Virus record (IMG/VR): IMGVR_UViG_3300044630_001354
Span: 1-35,257 of that record
Direction: 5' to 3' (one strand)
DNA from: a virus
Length of the DNA: 35,257 bases
Shown: one piece after another, positions 1 through 7,562 of the stretch
Layout of the letters: every line of letters begins with the position of its first letter
How positions within the stretch are numbered: the first letter of the stretch is position 1
The notes under the pieces: generated by a model
What the model was told of the DNA's origin: nothing
Databases searched by the model: none
What the model saw: the letters and a program-made list of their open reading frames with translations, nothing else
Position numbers and translations under genes: made by a program

Positions 1-1079
1 CTAGTGTGAATGGCCAAACGCGCAACAGACTCGCGTATATCAATAGTTCCGGGCAACTTACAAGTTGGAATCCTAATGCAAACAGCACAGTCGCTGCACT
101 TGCAATCTCAGGTGACAATGTGTACATGAGCGGCGACTTTACAGCAGTTTCTGCAACAACGCGTAACCGTTTAGCCGCAGTCAACACATCAGGCTCACTG
201 CTTGCTTGGAATCCTAATGCAAGCGGTACAGTCTCTGCACTTGCAATCTCAGGTGACAACATTTATATGGGCGGTACATTTACCTTTGTTTACGACACAT
301 CCCGCAACCGCTTAGCGGCAGTCAATACATCAGGCTCACTGCTTGCCTGGAACCCAAGTGCAGGCAACGCAGTCTGTGCACTTGCAATCTCAGGTGACAA
401 TGTGTACATTGGCGGTGCGTTTACAACAGTCTCTGCAACGACTCGTAACAATGCAGCCGCAGTCAATACATCAGGCTCACTGCTTGCTTGGGATCCTAAT
501 GCAAACAGCACAGTTCGTGTACTTGCAATCTCAGGTGACAATGTGTACATGGGCGGTCAATTTACAACAATTTCTGCAACAACACGTAACTACATAGCCG
601 CAGTCAACACATCAGGTTCGTTGCTTGCTTGGGATCCTAATGCAAACAACTTTGTCTTTGCATTTGCAATCTCAGGTGACAGTGTGTACATGGGCGGTGT
701 ATTTACGTCAGTCTCTGCAACAGTGCGCAACCGTGCGGCCGCAGTCAATACATCAGGCTCACTGCTTGCTTGGAACCCAAGTGCAAGCAGCACGGTTTTT
801 GCGCTTGCAATCTCAGGTGACAATGTGTACATGGGCGGTGTATTTACGTCAGCCTCTACAATTGCTCAAGAAAGAATAGCCGCTATTAACACGCTTGGGG
901 CAACACTGGCTGTTACGTACGGGGCAAAAGCAATTGCGCAAACATCTACTGTCTACAGTTTAGTGAATACTCCTGAAACAATATTAGTTCATTCGCCAGT
1001 TCCGTACCGCACGTACGGTATATTTATATCTATTAAAAAATCTGACAATAAAGTCATTAATTTTAGGGAGCAATTATGA
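1..1079 (+). CDS. Beta-propeller adhesin-like protein, 5' partial
   Basis: The reading frame is open to the left edge of the window, and the first possible start (GTG at 6) falls inside a repeat, so the true start lies upstream. The visible protein is almost entirely a 47-residue repeat with the core SGDNVYMGGxFT, then RNRLAAVNTSGSLLAWNPNA. Six SGD-VY-GG motifs are visible and a seventh blade probably lies upstream. Such GG-FT repeats form beta-propellers related to the DUF5122/delta-60 class and are common in secreted actinobacterial and phage fibre proteins. About 70 non-repetitive residues close the protein. It opens a block of fibre and glycosyltransferase genes, so a virion surface or receptor-binding role is inferred, not shown. 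The end overlaps the next gene by ATGA, suggesting coupled translation. Confidence 0.75.
   Translation, partial: SVNGQTRNRLAYINSSGQLTSWNPNANSTVAALAISGDNVYMSGDFTAVSATTRNRLAAVNTSGSLLAWNPNASGTVSALAISGDNIYMGGTFTFVYDTSRNRLAAVNTSGSLLAWNPSAGNAVCALAISGDNVYIGGAFTTVSATTRNNAAAVNTSGSLLAWDPNANSTVRVLAISGDNVYMGGQFTTISATTRNYIAAVNTSGSLLAWDPNANNFVFAFAISGDSVYMGGVFTSVSATVRNRAAAVNTSGSLLAWNPSASSTVFALAISGDNVYMGGVFTSASTIAQERIAAINTLGATLAVTYGAKAIAQTSTVYSLVNTPETILVHSPVPYRTYGIFISIKKSDNKVINFREQL
30..870 (+). repeat. Tandem 141-bp coding repeats
   Basis: In-frame 141-bp units (47 codons) are strictly phased: the word GCAGTCAA recurs at 177, 318, 459 and 600 and again further on. Units are highly similar but not identical; variation is concentrated in the few codons after the GG of the GGxFT motif and around the WNPNA segment. 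There are about six units. They encode propeller blades of the surface protein and could support blade-number change by recombination. Confidence 0.85.
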
Positions 1080-1333
1080 AAATTGAAATCTGGACACCCG
1101 GTGAGCCATTAGGTCACTTTAGCGCAGAGGAAATGACCGCTATTCGCGGCGAAGGGACCGGCCCAATTGTGGCCGTCATTGACGAACAAGGTGGATGTGC
1201 TATTGTTCAGCCAATCGACCCTCAAACAGGAGAAGACTGGCTAAATGAAGAAGACGCTATTGCGTTCGCAGAGCGCTATCTCAATCCTCCCGCTGACGCC
1301 GCAGCTGAAACAGAAACTCCAGAGCTTTCATAA
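1076..1333 (+). CDS. Hypothetical 85-aa acidic protein
   Basis: ATG at 1076 overlaps the stop of the propeller gene (ATGA) and is preceded by AGGGAG at about 1065-1070, so the start is well supported. The product is acidic with no signal peptide or membrane segment. It reads as a small compact domain (residues 1-70, ending in an amphipathic segment EEDAIAFAERYL) with a disordered tail rich in Ala, Glu and Thr. I do not recognise the family. Its coupling to an adhesin suggests a chaperone, capping protein or small virion component, but this is context only. Confidence 0.75.
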   Translation: MKIEIWTPGEPLGHFSAEEMTAIRGEGTGPIVAVIDEQGGCAIVQPIDPQTGEDWLNEEDAIAFAERYLNPPADAAAETETPELS

Positions 1334-1372
1334 ATTTTTGTAAAATTTAAAGTAAGCTACAATAGATACATT

Positions 1373-1397
1373 TTTTTGCGCAAAAACCGATTATAGT
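1373..1397 (+). promoter_or_regulatory. Palindrome plus TATAGT -10-like element
   Basis: The 107-base gap 1334-1440 is AT-rich. It holds a perfect 14-base palindrome TTTTTGCGCAAAAA (1373-1386) directly upstream of TATAGT (1392-1397), a hexamer that recurs before other genes in this phage. It lacks the TG of the extended -10 seen elsewhere. The palindrome could be an operator or a weak bidirectional terminator. Confidence 0.35.
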
Positions 1398-1440
1398 ATC
1401 CCTCATAGTATACAGCAACAACAACACGACTGGACGCGGC

Positions 1441-2265
1441 ATGCAGGACCCGTACATTATGATTGCCACTCCATGCTACGGAGGGCTTATTCATGAACCG
1501 TATCTTAGAGGGCTAACTTCGCTGGTTACCCAAATTTCAAGTGCAGGGCTTCCAATTCATCTTTCTACAGTAGTAAACGAAAGTCTTATTACTCGTGCAA
1601 GAAATGAACTTGTCAAGCACTTTATGATGACAGACTGCACTCACTTAATATTTATTGACGCAGACATTGGGTTTGTGCCTGAAGACGTAATTCAACTAGT
1701 TAATCACAACAAAGACATCGTTGTTGGCGCGTATCCGCTAAAAGGTCTCCGCTGGTCCAACCTTGCGGAGCTTAAGGACTGCACTGATGTTGAAGAAGTT
1801 CGCCGTAGAGTTACAGAATACGTAGTTAACTTTCAATTTTCGTCAGAAGAAAATTTACAAAATGGCAGACTAGAAGTAGTGGAAGGGCTCATTGAAGTTA
1901 AAGACGCGGGCACCGGCTTTATGTGCATTAAGCGTGAAGTCATTGAAAAAATGATTAACGAAATGCCAGAGCTTAAGTACGAAAAAGAAGCACGCTTTCT
2001 TATGAATGAAAAAGACGACGGCGTCCGTTGGGCAATTTTTGATAGTGAAATTGACAAAGATGACGGTCGATACTTGTCAGAAGACTATTTGTTTTGCCGC
2101 CGTTGGCAACGTCTTGGCGGCAAGGTTTGGCTAGATCCAGAAATTACGCTTACTCATATGGGCACTTACGCATTTCAAGGTAGTAAGTTTTTTGAGTTTC
2201 AAGACGAGCAGCAGCAGCAGCAGCAGCAGGCAACGTCTCAGCAGCCTAAACTAATAGGCGGTTGA
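1441..2265 (+). CDS. GT-A fold glycosyltransferase (GT2-like)
   Basis: The 274-aa product begins with a nucleotide-sugar-binding strand (IMIATPCYGG, residues 7-16). It has an Arg-containing segment TRARNELVKHF near 51-61 and the DxD motif in FIDADIGF (D73, D75), which in GT-A enzymes binds the metal and sugar nucleotide. The second half contains GTGFMCIKREV and SEDYLFCRRWQRLGGKVWLDP, typical of the acceptor and metal region of family 2 enzymes. It ends in a Gln-rich tail with seven consecutive Gln. No membrane segment is seen, so it should be cytosolic. Surrounded by fibre genes and a second glycosyltransferase, it more likely decorates virion proteins or host surface sugars than DNA. A clear Shine-Dalgarno sequence is lacking; ATG 1441 is the first sensible start. 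Confidence 0.8.
   Translation: MQDPYIMIATPCYGGLIHEPYLRGLTSLVTQISSAGLPIHLSTVVNESLITRARNELVKHFMMTDCTHLIFIDADIGFVPEDVIQLVNHNKDIVVGAYPLKGLRWSNLAELKDCTDVEEVRRRVTEYVVNFQFSSEENLQNGRLEVVEGLIEVKDAGTGFMCIKREVIEKMINEMPELKYEKEARFLMNEKDDGVRWAIFDSEIDKDDGRYLSEDYLFCRRWQRLGGKVWLDPEITLTHMGTYAFQGSKFFEFQDEQQQQQQQATSQQPKLIGG
2209..2229 (+). repeat. (CAG)7 trinucleotide repeat encoding polyGln
   Basis: Seven perfect CAG codons near the 3' end of the GT-A glycosyltransferase gene encode Q7, followed after a few codons by another QQ. Length change would alter the tail without shifting the frame. Confidence 0.9.
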
Positions 2266-2266
2266 C

Positions 2267-3205
2267 ATGAACCCGCAAGGTGGAACTGAGTTAATGCTAA
2301 GCGCGTTACTAGAAAGAGTAGATCAAAAACTTCTTGAACAAGTAAATATTGTCTCAAGACCAGAAGACGTCGACCCAACTAAGAAACAAGTACTGTGGGC
2401 GCACGACATGCCGGCTGATATGCCGTTTATTGCTACACCAGTAGGCAGATCCTACTTTGACGGCATTGTATTTGTTTCATCATGGCAACAACAGATTTTC
2501 AATTTAAGCGCCGGTGTTCCGTTCACTGGCAGCACTGTAATTAAAAATGCAATTGAGCCTATTCAAAGAATACCGAAGGCATCTGATGGGACTATTCGTC
2601 TGATCTATCACCCAACGCCGCATCGAGGACTGCAAATTTTAGTACCAGTTTTTGTTGAGCTGTGTAAAAAGTATGACAATTTGCATCTTGATGTGTTTTC
2701 TAACTTTGATATTTACGCGCGTCCTGAAATGAATAAGCAATTCGAAGAGCTTTATGAAGTTTGTCGCGCGCATGAAAAAATCTCCTATCATGGCACTCAA
2801 CCAAACTTGACAATACGCGCAGCATTGCAACAAGCACACATTTTTTCGTACCCGTCAATTTGGCGTGAAACATCGTGTCTTTGCGCCATGGAAGCGATGA
2901 GTGCCGGCTGCATTACCGTTGCTCCTAACTATGGCGCACTCGCGGAAACGCTCGCAAATTTTAACATCACTTACGATTTTAATGAAAACGCACAAGCGCA
3001 CGGCAAGGCATTTTCAGACGCACTTGAGCACGCAATACTAAACATTAGTACTGATGAAACTCAGTCACGTTTAGACTTTCAAAAGTCATACGCGGACACA
3101 TTTTACGGCTGGGAGTCCCGCGTTGAGCAGTGGAACAGCTATTTAACATCTATTATTAACGCGCCAAAAAAGAAAATTGGCGGACTAACATGGAACCCAA
3201 GGTAA
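2267..3205 (+). CDS. GT-B fold glycosyltransferase (GT4-like)
   Basis: The 312-aa product is a retaining GT-B enzyme. The donor-binding half has RLIYHPTPHRGLQ (111-123) and the family's E-x7-E motif, E201 to E209, in WRETSCLCAMEAMSAG. The ATG lies 1 nt after the previous stop, so the two glycosyltransferases are co-translated. The protein starts directly at MNPQGGTELM, the glycine-rich donor loop. GT4 enzymes normally have 10-20 residues before this, so the N-terminal strand is unusually short; no better upstream start exists in frame without running into the previous gene. At 312 residues it is shorter than typical (about 350-400). Likely target: virion protein or surface glycan, from context. 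Confidence 0.8.
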   Translation: MNPQGGTELMLSALLERVDQKLLEQVNIVSRPEDVDPTKKQVLWAHDMPADMPFIATPVGRSYFDGIVFVSSWQQQIFNLSAGVPFTGSTVIKNAIEPIQRIPKASDGTIRLIYHPTPHRGLQILVPVFVELCKKYDNLHLDVFSNFDIYARPEMNKQFEELYEVCRAHEKISYHGTQPNLTIRAALQQAHIFSYPSIWRETSCLCAMEAMSAGCITVAPNYGALAETLANFNITYDFNENAQAHGKAFSDALEHAILNISTDETQSRLDFQKSYADTFYGWESRVEQWNSYLTSIINAPKKKIGGLTWNPR

Positions 3206-3210
3206 CATAT

Positions 3211-3393
3211 ATGGAAGCAAATCCAGAAAAAGTCATTGCTGACTTACTTAATCAAAATGCACAGCTGAGATTTGAAGCTGCAGTTTTGCGCGCTACTCTT
3301 CAAGAAGCCGCTGAAATTGAGCAAAAAATGAAACAGTCACAAAACTTTCCACCAGAAGCTTTAGAAGTTCTTTCTAAGCTTGATATTAGATAA
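3211..3393 (+). CDS. Small coiled-coil protein, paralogue A
   Basis: The product is 60 aa. I chose ATG 3211 over the in-frame ATG at 3190 because AAGG lies 8 nt upstream and because the start then aligns with a paralogue at 7563 (MEANPEKVIADLLNQN against MEVNTQAIIEDLLEQN). The core VIADLLNQNAQLRFEAAVLR has leucine and hydrophobic heptads of a short coiled coil. The tail contains an FPPEALEVLSKL segment absent from the two paralogues. It follows a GT-B glycosyltransferase with a few bases overlap or none depending on start. Function unknown; a small oligomeric scaffold or adaptor is the simplest guess. Confidence 0.7.
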   Translation: MEANPEKVIADLLNQNAQLRFEAAVLRATLQEAAEIEQKMKQSQNFPPEALEVLSKLDIR

Positions 3394-3409
3394 GAGATAG
3401 GGACATAGT

Positions 3410-3553
3410 ATGAGCACAGAAGTAAACGCCCAAAAAGTGATTAACAACTTACTTGAACAGAACAAGCAGCTTACGTTCGAAATTGCAGTTCTTCGCGCGC
3501 AGCTAGAGCAAGACGACGCAAACGCTGTTGACGAACAACCACCCAGCGAGTAG
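3410..3553 (+). CDS. Small coiled-coil protein, paralogue B
   Basis: A 47-aa ORF starts at ATG 3410 with AGGGA at about 3399-3403. The sequence VNAQKVINNLLEQNKQLTFE is strongly similar to paralogues at 3211 and 7563, which shows it is a real gene despite its size. One amphipathic helix (residues 8-33) is followed by an acidic, Gln/Pro-rich tail (EQPPSE). It sits 16 nt after paralogue A, a tandem duplication. Function unknown. Confidence 0.75.
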   Translation: MSTEVNAQKVINNLLEQNKQLTFEIAVLRAQLEQDDANAVDEQPPSE

Positions 3554-3642
3554 ATAGATTTTTTATACAGGTCTGCTGTGTACAGACACTATGCGCGATA
3601 AGCAAAATCAACCAAACAAGCCGCCTTTTGAGGAGAAATAGC

Positions 3643-3804
3643 ATGACACATGAGCCAATAACAAAAAAAGAGTTTATAGAACAAAACCCGTTTGGAACCA
3701 TCTCTAAGCAAAATTTTGACGGTTCCATGACACTATTAACTCAAGAAGAATACATTGAATGGATTGAATTTTCTAGAGGAATTTGGGATGATGAATCTAT
3801 CTAG
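3643..3804 (+). CDS. Hypothetical 53-aa protein
   Basis: ATG 3643 has a strong Shine-Dalgarno sequence (GAGGAGAAA, about 3630-3637). The product is acidic and aromatic-rich (LTQEEYIEWIEFSRGIWDD) with no membrane segment or cysteine. I do not recognise it. It is preceded by an 89-nt gap holding a small inverted repeat (GTCTG...CAGAC) and followed by a promoter-like element for the fibre genes. The strong ribosome site is the main reason for calling it. Confidence 0.6.
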   Translation: MTHEPITKKEFIEQNPFGTISKQNFDGSMTLLTQEEYIEWIEFSRGIWDDESI

Positions 3805-3830
3805 CAATTTGAAATACCATGTAGTTGATA

Positions 3831-3839
3831 TGGTATAGT
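3831..3839 (+). promoter_or_regulatory. Extended -10 promoter, probably leaderless
   Basis: TGGTATAGT ends 6 nt before ATG 3846, so transcription would start at or within 1 nt of the start codon. No Shine-Dalgarno sequence precedes that ATG, which fits a leaderless mRNA as commonly used in Actinobacteria. The same 6-nt spacing recurs at 7548-7556. Confidence 0.55.
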
Positions 3840-3845
3840 TGATAT

Positions 3846-4364
3846 ATGGCTATTGATTTCCCTAACTCACCCGATCCTGGGACCAATCATACAGTAGACG
3901 GAAAAACTTGGACATTTACTGATGGTAAGTGGGCGCTCAATGTGGGCGTTGGTGGTGTTCAAGGTCCGACTGGTGCGACAGGGCCAAGTGGCACTCCCGG
4001 CGCAACGGGTGCATCAGGCGCAGCAGGGAGCTGGGCAACTACGCAGTCTGTAACAGGTCCTTCTGGGGTTTCTGGAAGTTCTACTACTGGATACACTGTT
4101 GTATCTGGAGACGTAGGAAAAATGATTGTATGCTCAAGCAGCGGTAATAGCAGTATTACAGTTAATACAACAACTGGATTTTCAGCGGGTCAGTCAGTTG
4201 ATTTTATAAGCACTGGCAGCGGCAGATTTCAATTTTCAGCAGGAGCCGGCGTGTCAGTGAACTCAACGCCAGGTCTATATCTGAGGACTACGTATTCTTC
4301 TGCTACTCTGTACTGCACTGCTGCAGACACCTACGTTGTATTTGGCGACACGAGTGTATCATAA
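3846..4364 (+). CDS. Short collagen-like tail fibre protein
   Basis: The 172-aa product has three parts: an N-terminal PDPGTNHTVDGKTWTFTDGKW segment typical of phage fibre attachment regions (residues 8-30), a short collagen-like Gly-X-Y stretch (about 38-60, GPTGATGPSGTPGATGASG), and a C-terminal beta-rich knob (about 75-170) containing GSGRFQFSAGAGVSVNS and a LYLRTTYSSATLY strand. The knob resembles the end of the fibre at 29538-30881. Collagen-like triplets in phages form trimeric shafts. The stop codon overlaps the next ATG (TAATG). Role: virion fibre or host-binding accessory, inferred. Confidence 0.75.
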   Translation: MAIDFPNSPDPGTNHTVDGKTWTFTDGKWALNVGVGGVQGPTGATGPSGTPGATGASGAAGSWATTQSVTGPSGVSGSSTTGYTVVSGDVGKMIVCSSSGNSSITVNTTTGFSAGQSVDFISTGSGRFQFSAGAGVSVNSTPGLYLRTTYSSATLYCTAADTYVVFGDTSVS

Positions 4365-5425
4365 TGCCTGCGCACAGAGGGACAGTTGCTTCAAGCATTA
4401 CTGAACTGCCAACGGCAACTATCAATGCTGTCACTAACTTCAACCAAGACCGAGCCACATTCAACGCCACAGTTAGTGCGAACTATCAAAGCACAACAGT
4501 TAAGTTTCAGTACAACACTACAAACAACTTTGCTTCTTTTACGGAGGTAACTGCTACTGGTTCACCTGTTACTGGTCAATCTGTTGCTGTGTATTTCAAC
4601 GCAACTGGCTTGTCTGTTGGCACGACTTATTATGTTCGAGCTGTTATTAGTAACGGTATTGGGACAGTAACTACATCATCAACGTCATTCACAACTTGGT
4701 CGCTGAAGACCTACACAAAAACAACTGCTGGAACTGTTAACAACGCTGTGTATTTACAGACAATTACACCTACTGGTGGCTCTGCTGTCACCCCATTTAT
4801 CTTCAATGTGTTCTTCTTCGGAGGTGGAGGTGGAGGTGCTGGTGGTGGTGGAGGTGGTGGTGCTTATTACATCAACGACACAAGCAACATATCTGCAACA
4901 TCAGCAGTTAGTTCTTATTTGAATGTGACTGTTGGTGCAGGTGGTTCTGCTGGAAACCTTGCTGATACCAACGGTGGTGCTGGTGGTACTTCAACTATTT
5001 CTGGAAGTTCTTTCCCCACATTGACTGCTACTGGTGGTGGAGGAGGAGCGCAATCAACAGTAGGTACAGGTGGTTCTTCAGGTTCAGGTACAAGTTCATC
5101 ATATGGTGGTGGTACTGGTTCTATAACTTCTACTGGTAGTGGCAAAGACATTGTTTACCATACGGCTGCTGGTGGTGGTGGAGGCAACTTCAACGCTGGA
5201 GACAATGGACATACTGATGGCAATGGATACGGTGGTTCAGGTGGATATGGTGGACAGGCTTTTGGTTACGCTGGTGGCTCTGGTGGTGGAGGTTATGGTT
5301 CTACAGCAACTGGTCAAGGAAACAGAATTCTTTTTGGTGGCAATACAGGCGTGTACGGTTGTGGTGGTAACACCCAATCTGCTGGTACAGCAGGAATGTG
5401 CTATTTTCAATACTATGGACCATGA
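4364..5425 (+). CDS. FN3 plus glycine-rich adhesin-like fibre
   Basis: The 353-aa product has an N-terminal fibronectin-III-like domain (about 15-112; VKFQYNTTNNF, LSVGTTYYVRAVISNGIG) and then a region of about 210 residues dominated by glycine: runs of six and seven Gly near 152-166 and repeated GGSGGYGGQ-type segments. Long polyglycine sandwiches are known from receptor-binding adhesins of T-even-like phages (S16 gp38 type), so a host-recognition tip is a reasonable inference. Glycine is encoded largely by GGT, giving a base composition unlike the neighbouring genes. Translation is coupled to the upstream fibre through TAATG. Confidence 0.7.
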   Translation: MPAHRGTVASSITELPTATINAVTNFNQDRATFNATVSANYQSTTVKFQYNTTNNFASFTEVTATGSPVTGQSVAVYFNATGLSVGTTYYVRAVISNGIGTVTTSSTSFTTWSLKTYTKTTAGTVNNAVYLQTITPTGGSAVTPFIFNVFFFGGGGGGAGGGGGGGAYYINDTSNISATSAVSSYLNVTVGAGGSAGNLADTNGGAGGTSTISGSSFPTLTATGGGGGAQSTVGTGGSSGSGTSSSYGGGTGSITSTGSGKDIVYHTAAGGGGGNFNAGDNGHTDGNGYGGSGGYGGQAFGYAGGSGGGGYGSTATGQGNRILFGGNTGVYGCGGNTQSAGTAGMCYFQYYGP

Positions 5426-6471
5426 TTATGAACATTGAACCTTTTAACCTTGACGTTGTAAACAAATACAATATGTTTTTTATGTTGCAAAAACTAAACG
5501 CAACATCAACAATTAACCTGTACTACCAAGAAGTAAACAACGACGTACCATTTGAAGACTGCGCGTTATTTAAAATGACAAACGGCCAAGTCCTTGTAGC
5601 GTTTCCAGAGTATTTTACCCACATCAGCAAACACAACATTGTCGCAACAGATGGGGTCGTATCAGAAATAGTTAGCCTTCAAATTTTTGAACGCATTCAT
5701 CAATACTACAAACACGGTGTAGACAGCATTGACGCTGGTGGGTTTACCTTTATGAACTCTGCGCCTGTGCCATCGTTTGACAACCAATGGCGATGTGACG
5801 CTGGACTCTACGGTGTTGAACTATTTGCAGACCCACTAGGCGATTCAACAATTGCCGTGCCGGATGCAGCTGATGCTTTACTTGTTTATGAACCGATACT
5901 GTCTATCAATGGCGTGGCTCATCTTGTTTATATTGAACGACAAAACAAAAACAACAAGACAGAGTTGATGAACAATTCATCTACGCCTTTTGCTACATAC
6001 AGTTTAGGTGAGGCTTTGAAGTTGATTTTGGAATGGGCGCAAGTATCGCAAGCACCATTTAGCAACACGGAATCTGTAGCATTGAAGGCGTTTGAGTTTG
6101 CACAACAATTGGGAATAGAAGAAACGCTTGTGTCTAACCAGCCTGATATGCAAATCTTTGAATATCTAAAGGGTAATCCAACGGCTCGTGTGCGACCAGA
6201 AAATGTCCAGCCGTTGTCACCAGACACAGAAGTGTTTATCAAAAAGAACATGGCATACTCCTGTTTATCTGCCCTTTTATCTTTGTACCCAGATTCTTGT
6301 AACTTAAATGAAATAGTCGCCATTGAGCAAGTAAAATTAAATAAAGAAATTGAAAACTTAGCGCATATGACAAATGCCTTACCTGATAACTCAGACGCAA
6401 CTTACTTTATACAATCACGCACTCAACTATTTAATAAGAAAAAAGAACTGTTAGAATCTGTTTTCCAATAA
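5422..6471 (+). CDS. Hypothetical 349-aa protein in fibre module
   Basis: ATG 5422 overlaps the previous stop as ATGA; ATG 5428 (MNIEPFN) is the alternative. The product is not obviously repetitive, with a mixed alpha/beta N-terminal two-thirds (VLVAFPEYFTHI, SINGVAHLVYIER) and a helical end (IEQVKLNKEIENLAH, FNKKKELLESVF). No signal peptide, membrane segment or catalytic motif is evident. Its position between an adhesin and a glycosyltransferase suggests a dedicated chaperone, a fibre-linked subunit or a modification partner. I do not recognise the family. Confidence 0.75.
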   Translation: MIMNIEPFNLDVVNKYNMFFMLQKLNATSTINLYYQEVNNDVPFEDCALFKMTNGQVLVAFPEYFTHISKHNIVATDGVVSEIVSLQIFERIHQYYKHGVDSIDAGGFTFMNSAPVPSFDNQWRCDAGLYGVELFADPLGDSTIAVPDAADALLVYEPILSINGVAHLVYIERQNKNNKTELMNNSSTPFATYSLGEALKLILEWAQVSQAPFSNTESVALKAFEFAQQLGIEETLVSNQPDMQIFEYLKGNPTARVRPENVQPLSPDTEVFIKKNMAYSCLSALLSLYPDSCNLNEIVAIEQVKLNKEIENLAHMTNALPDNSDATYFIQSRTQLFNKKKELLESVFQ

Positions 6472-6488
6472 CAATTTAAAGGACTACT

Positions 6489-7550
6489 ATGCGGTTTCAT
6501 GTAGTTTCACTACCTCACACAAATACAACTGAAGATTTTACAGCTTGCGCTTATACAGAAAAAGTCCGTAAATTCTGCATCATGATGAAGAACCTTGGGC
6601 ACACAGTATTTCTTTACGCAGGAGAATCAAATTCTGCGCCTTGCGACGAGTGGATTACGTGTATTACTGAAGAACAGCGTTTAAAAGCCGTAGGCAATAA
6701 TCACTACTCGGCCGCATCGTTTGACTGGAATCTGCCTCATTGGGTTGAGTTCAACAGCAACGTCATTAAGCGTATTAAAGAGCGCCTTGAACACAAAGAC
6801 TTTATTTGTCTTATTGCCGGTTACGCATCTAAACCAGTTGCTGATGCTTTCCCTGACGAGTTAAGCGTAGAGTTCGGCATTGGCTATGGTGGGTCATTTG
6901 CCCCATACAAGGTCTTTGAATCATATGCATGGATGCACTCTTGCTACGGGTCCAAAGTTACTGACCCCCACGCCCTTGACGGCAAGTTTTACGACACAGT
7001 TATTCCGTCGTATATTGATGTAGACGATTTTCCATTTCAGGAAACGCCAGATGACTACTACCTCTACATGGGACGCCTTATTGAGCGCAAAGGCTATCAA
7101 ATAGCAGTAGATGTATGTAAACATCTTGGAAAGCGTTTAGTAATTGCCGGGCAAGGGGTACCGCCAGCGTACGGTGAATACGTAGGAGTAGTCGGCACAG
7201 AAGAGCGAGCTAAACTAATGGGCGGTGCAATAGCCGTGTTTACACCTACAATTTATGTAGAACCATTTGGTACAGTTGCTGTAGAAGCAATGGCCTGCGG
7301 CACTCCCGTTATCTCCACAGACTGGGGCGCATTCACCGAAACTGTAATTGATGGGCTGACTGGCTACCGATGCCATACTCTTCAAGAATTCATAGATGCT
7401 GCTGAAGCGGCGCCTTGGCTAAATAGAGAACTAATTAGTGACTATGCAAAAGACCGTTATGGTCTCGATACCGTTGGTTTGATGTACGAAAAATACTTTA
7501 ATCGTCTACTTAGTTTGTGGGGAGATGGCTGGTATGAACTACGAAAGTGA
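6489..7550 (+). CDS. GT-B fold glycosyltransferase (GT4 family)
   Basis: The 353-aa product is a standard-length GT4 enzyme. It has an N-terminal Rossmann-like acceptor half, then LYMGRLIERKG (192-202, Arg196 and Lys201 contact the donor phosphates in the family) and the E-x7-E motif in VEPFGTVAVEAMACGTP (E258, E266). STDWGAFTETVIDGLTGY completes the donor site. AAGGA at 6478-6482 precedes ATG 6489. It is unrelated in detail to the other GT-B enzyme at 2267 but, like it, is followed by a small coiled-coil gene. Cytosolic; target unknown, probably a virion or surface structure. Confidence 0.85.
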   Translation: MRFHVVSLPHTNTTEDFTACAYTEKVRKFCIMMKNLGHTVFLYAGESNSAPCDEWITCITEEQRLKAVGNNHYSAASFDWNLPHWVEFNSNVIKRIKERLEHKDFICLIAGYASKPVADAFPDELSVEFGIGYGGSFAPYKVFESYAWMHSCYGSKVTDPHALDGKFYDTVIPSYIDVDDFPFQETPDDYYLYMGRLIERKGYQIAVDVCKHLGKRLVIAGQGVPPAYGEYVGVVGTEERAKLMGGAIAVFTPTIYVEPFGTVAVEAMACGTPVISTDWGAFTETVIDGLTGYRCHTLQEFIDAAEAAPWLNRELISDYAKDRYGLDTVGLMYEKYFNRLLSLWGDGWYELRK

Positions 7551-7556
7551 TACTAT
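7548..7556 (+). promoter_or_regulatory. Extended -10 promoter, probably leaderless
   Basis: TGATACTAT ends 6 nt before ATG 7563 and overlaps the stop of the upstream glycosyltransferase. The next gene has no Shine-Dalgarno sequence. The same word, TGATACTAT, lies on the minus strand at 35171-35179. Confidence 0.55.
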
Positions 7557-7562
7557 AGACAT

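Noticed and set aside
4915-5151. Pro/Val-rich minus-strand ORF within the glycine-rich adhesin gene
   Set aside because: It is the complement of GGT-rich glycine codons with no ribosome site or context.
1441-7550. Plus-strand glycosyltransferases as DNA-base glycosyltransferases
   Set aside because: They are ordinary GT2/GT4-type enzymes set among fibre genes; the minus-strand BGT-like pair is a better candidate for DNA.
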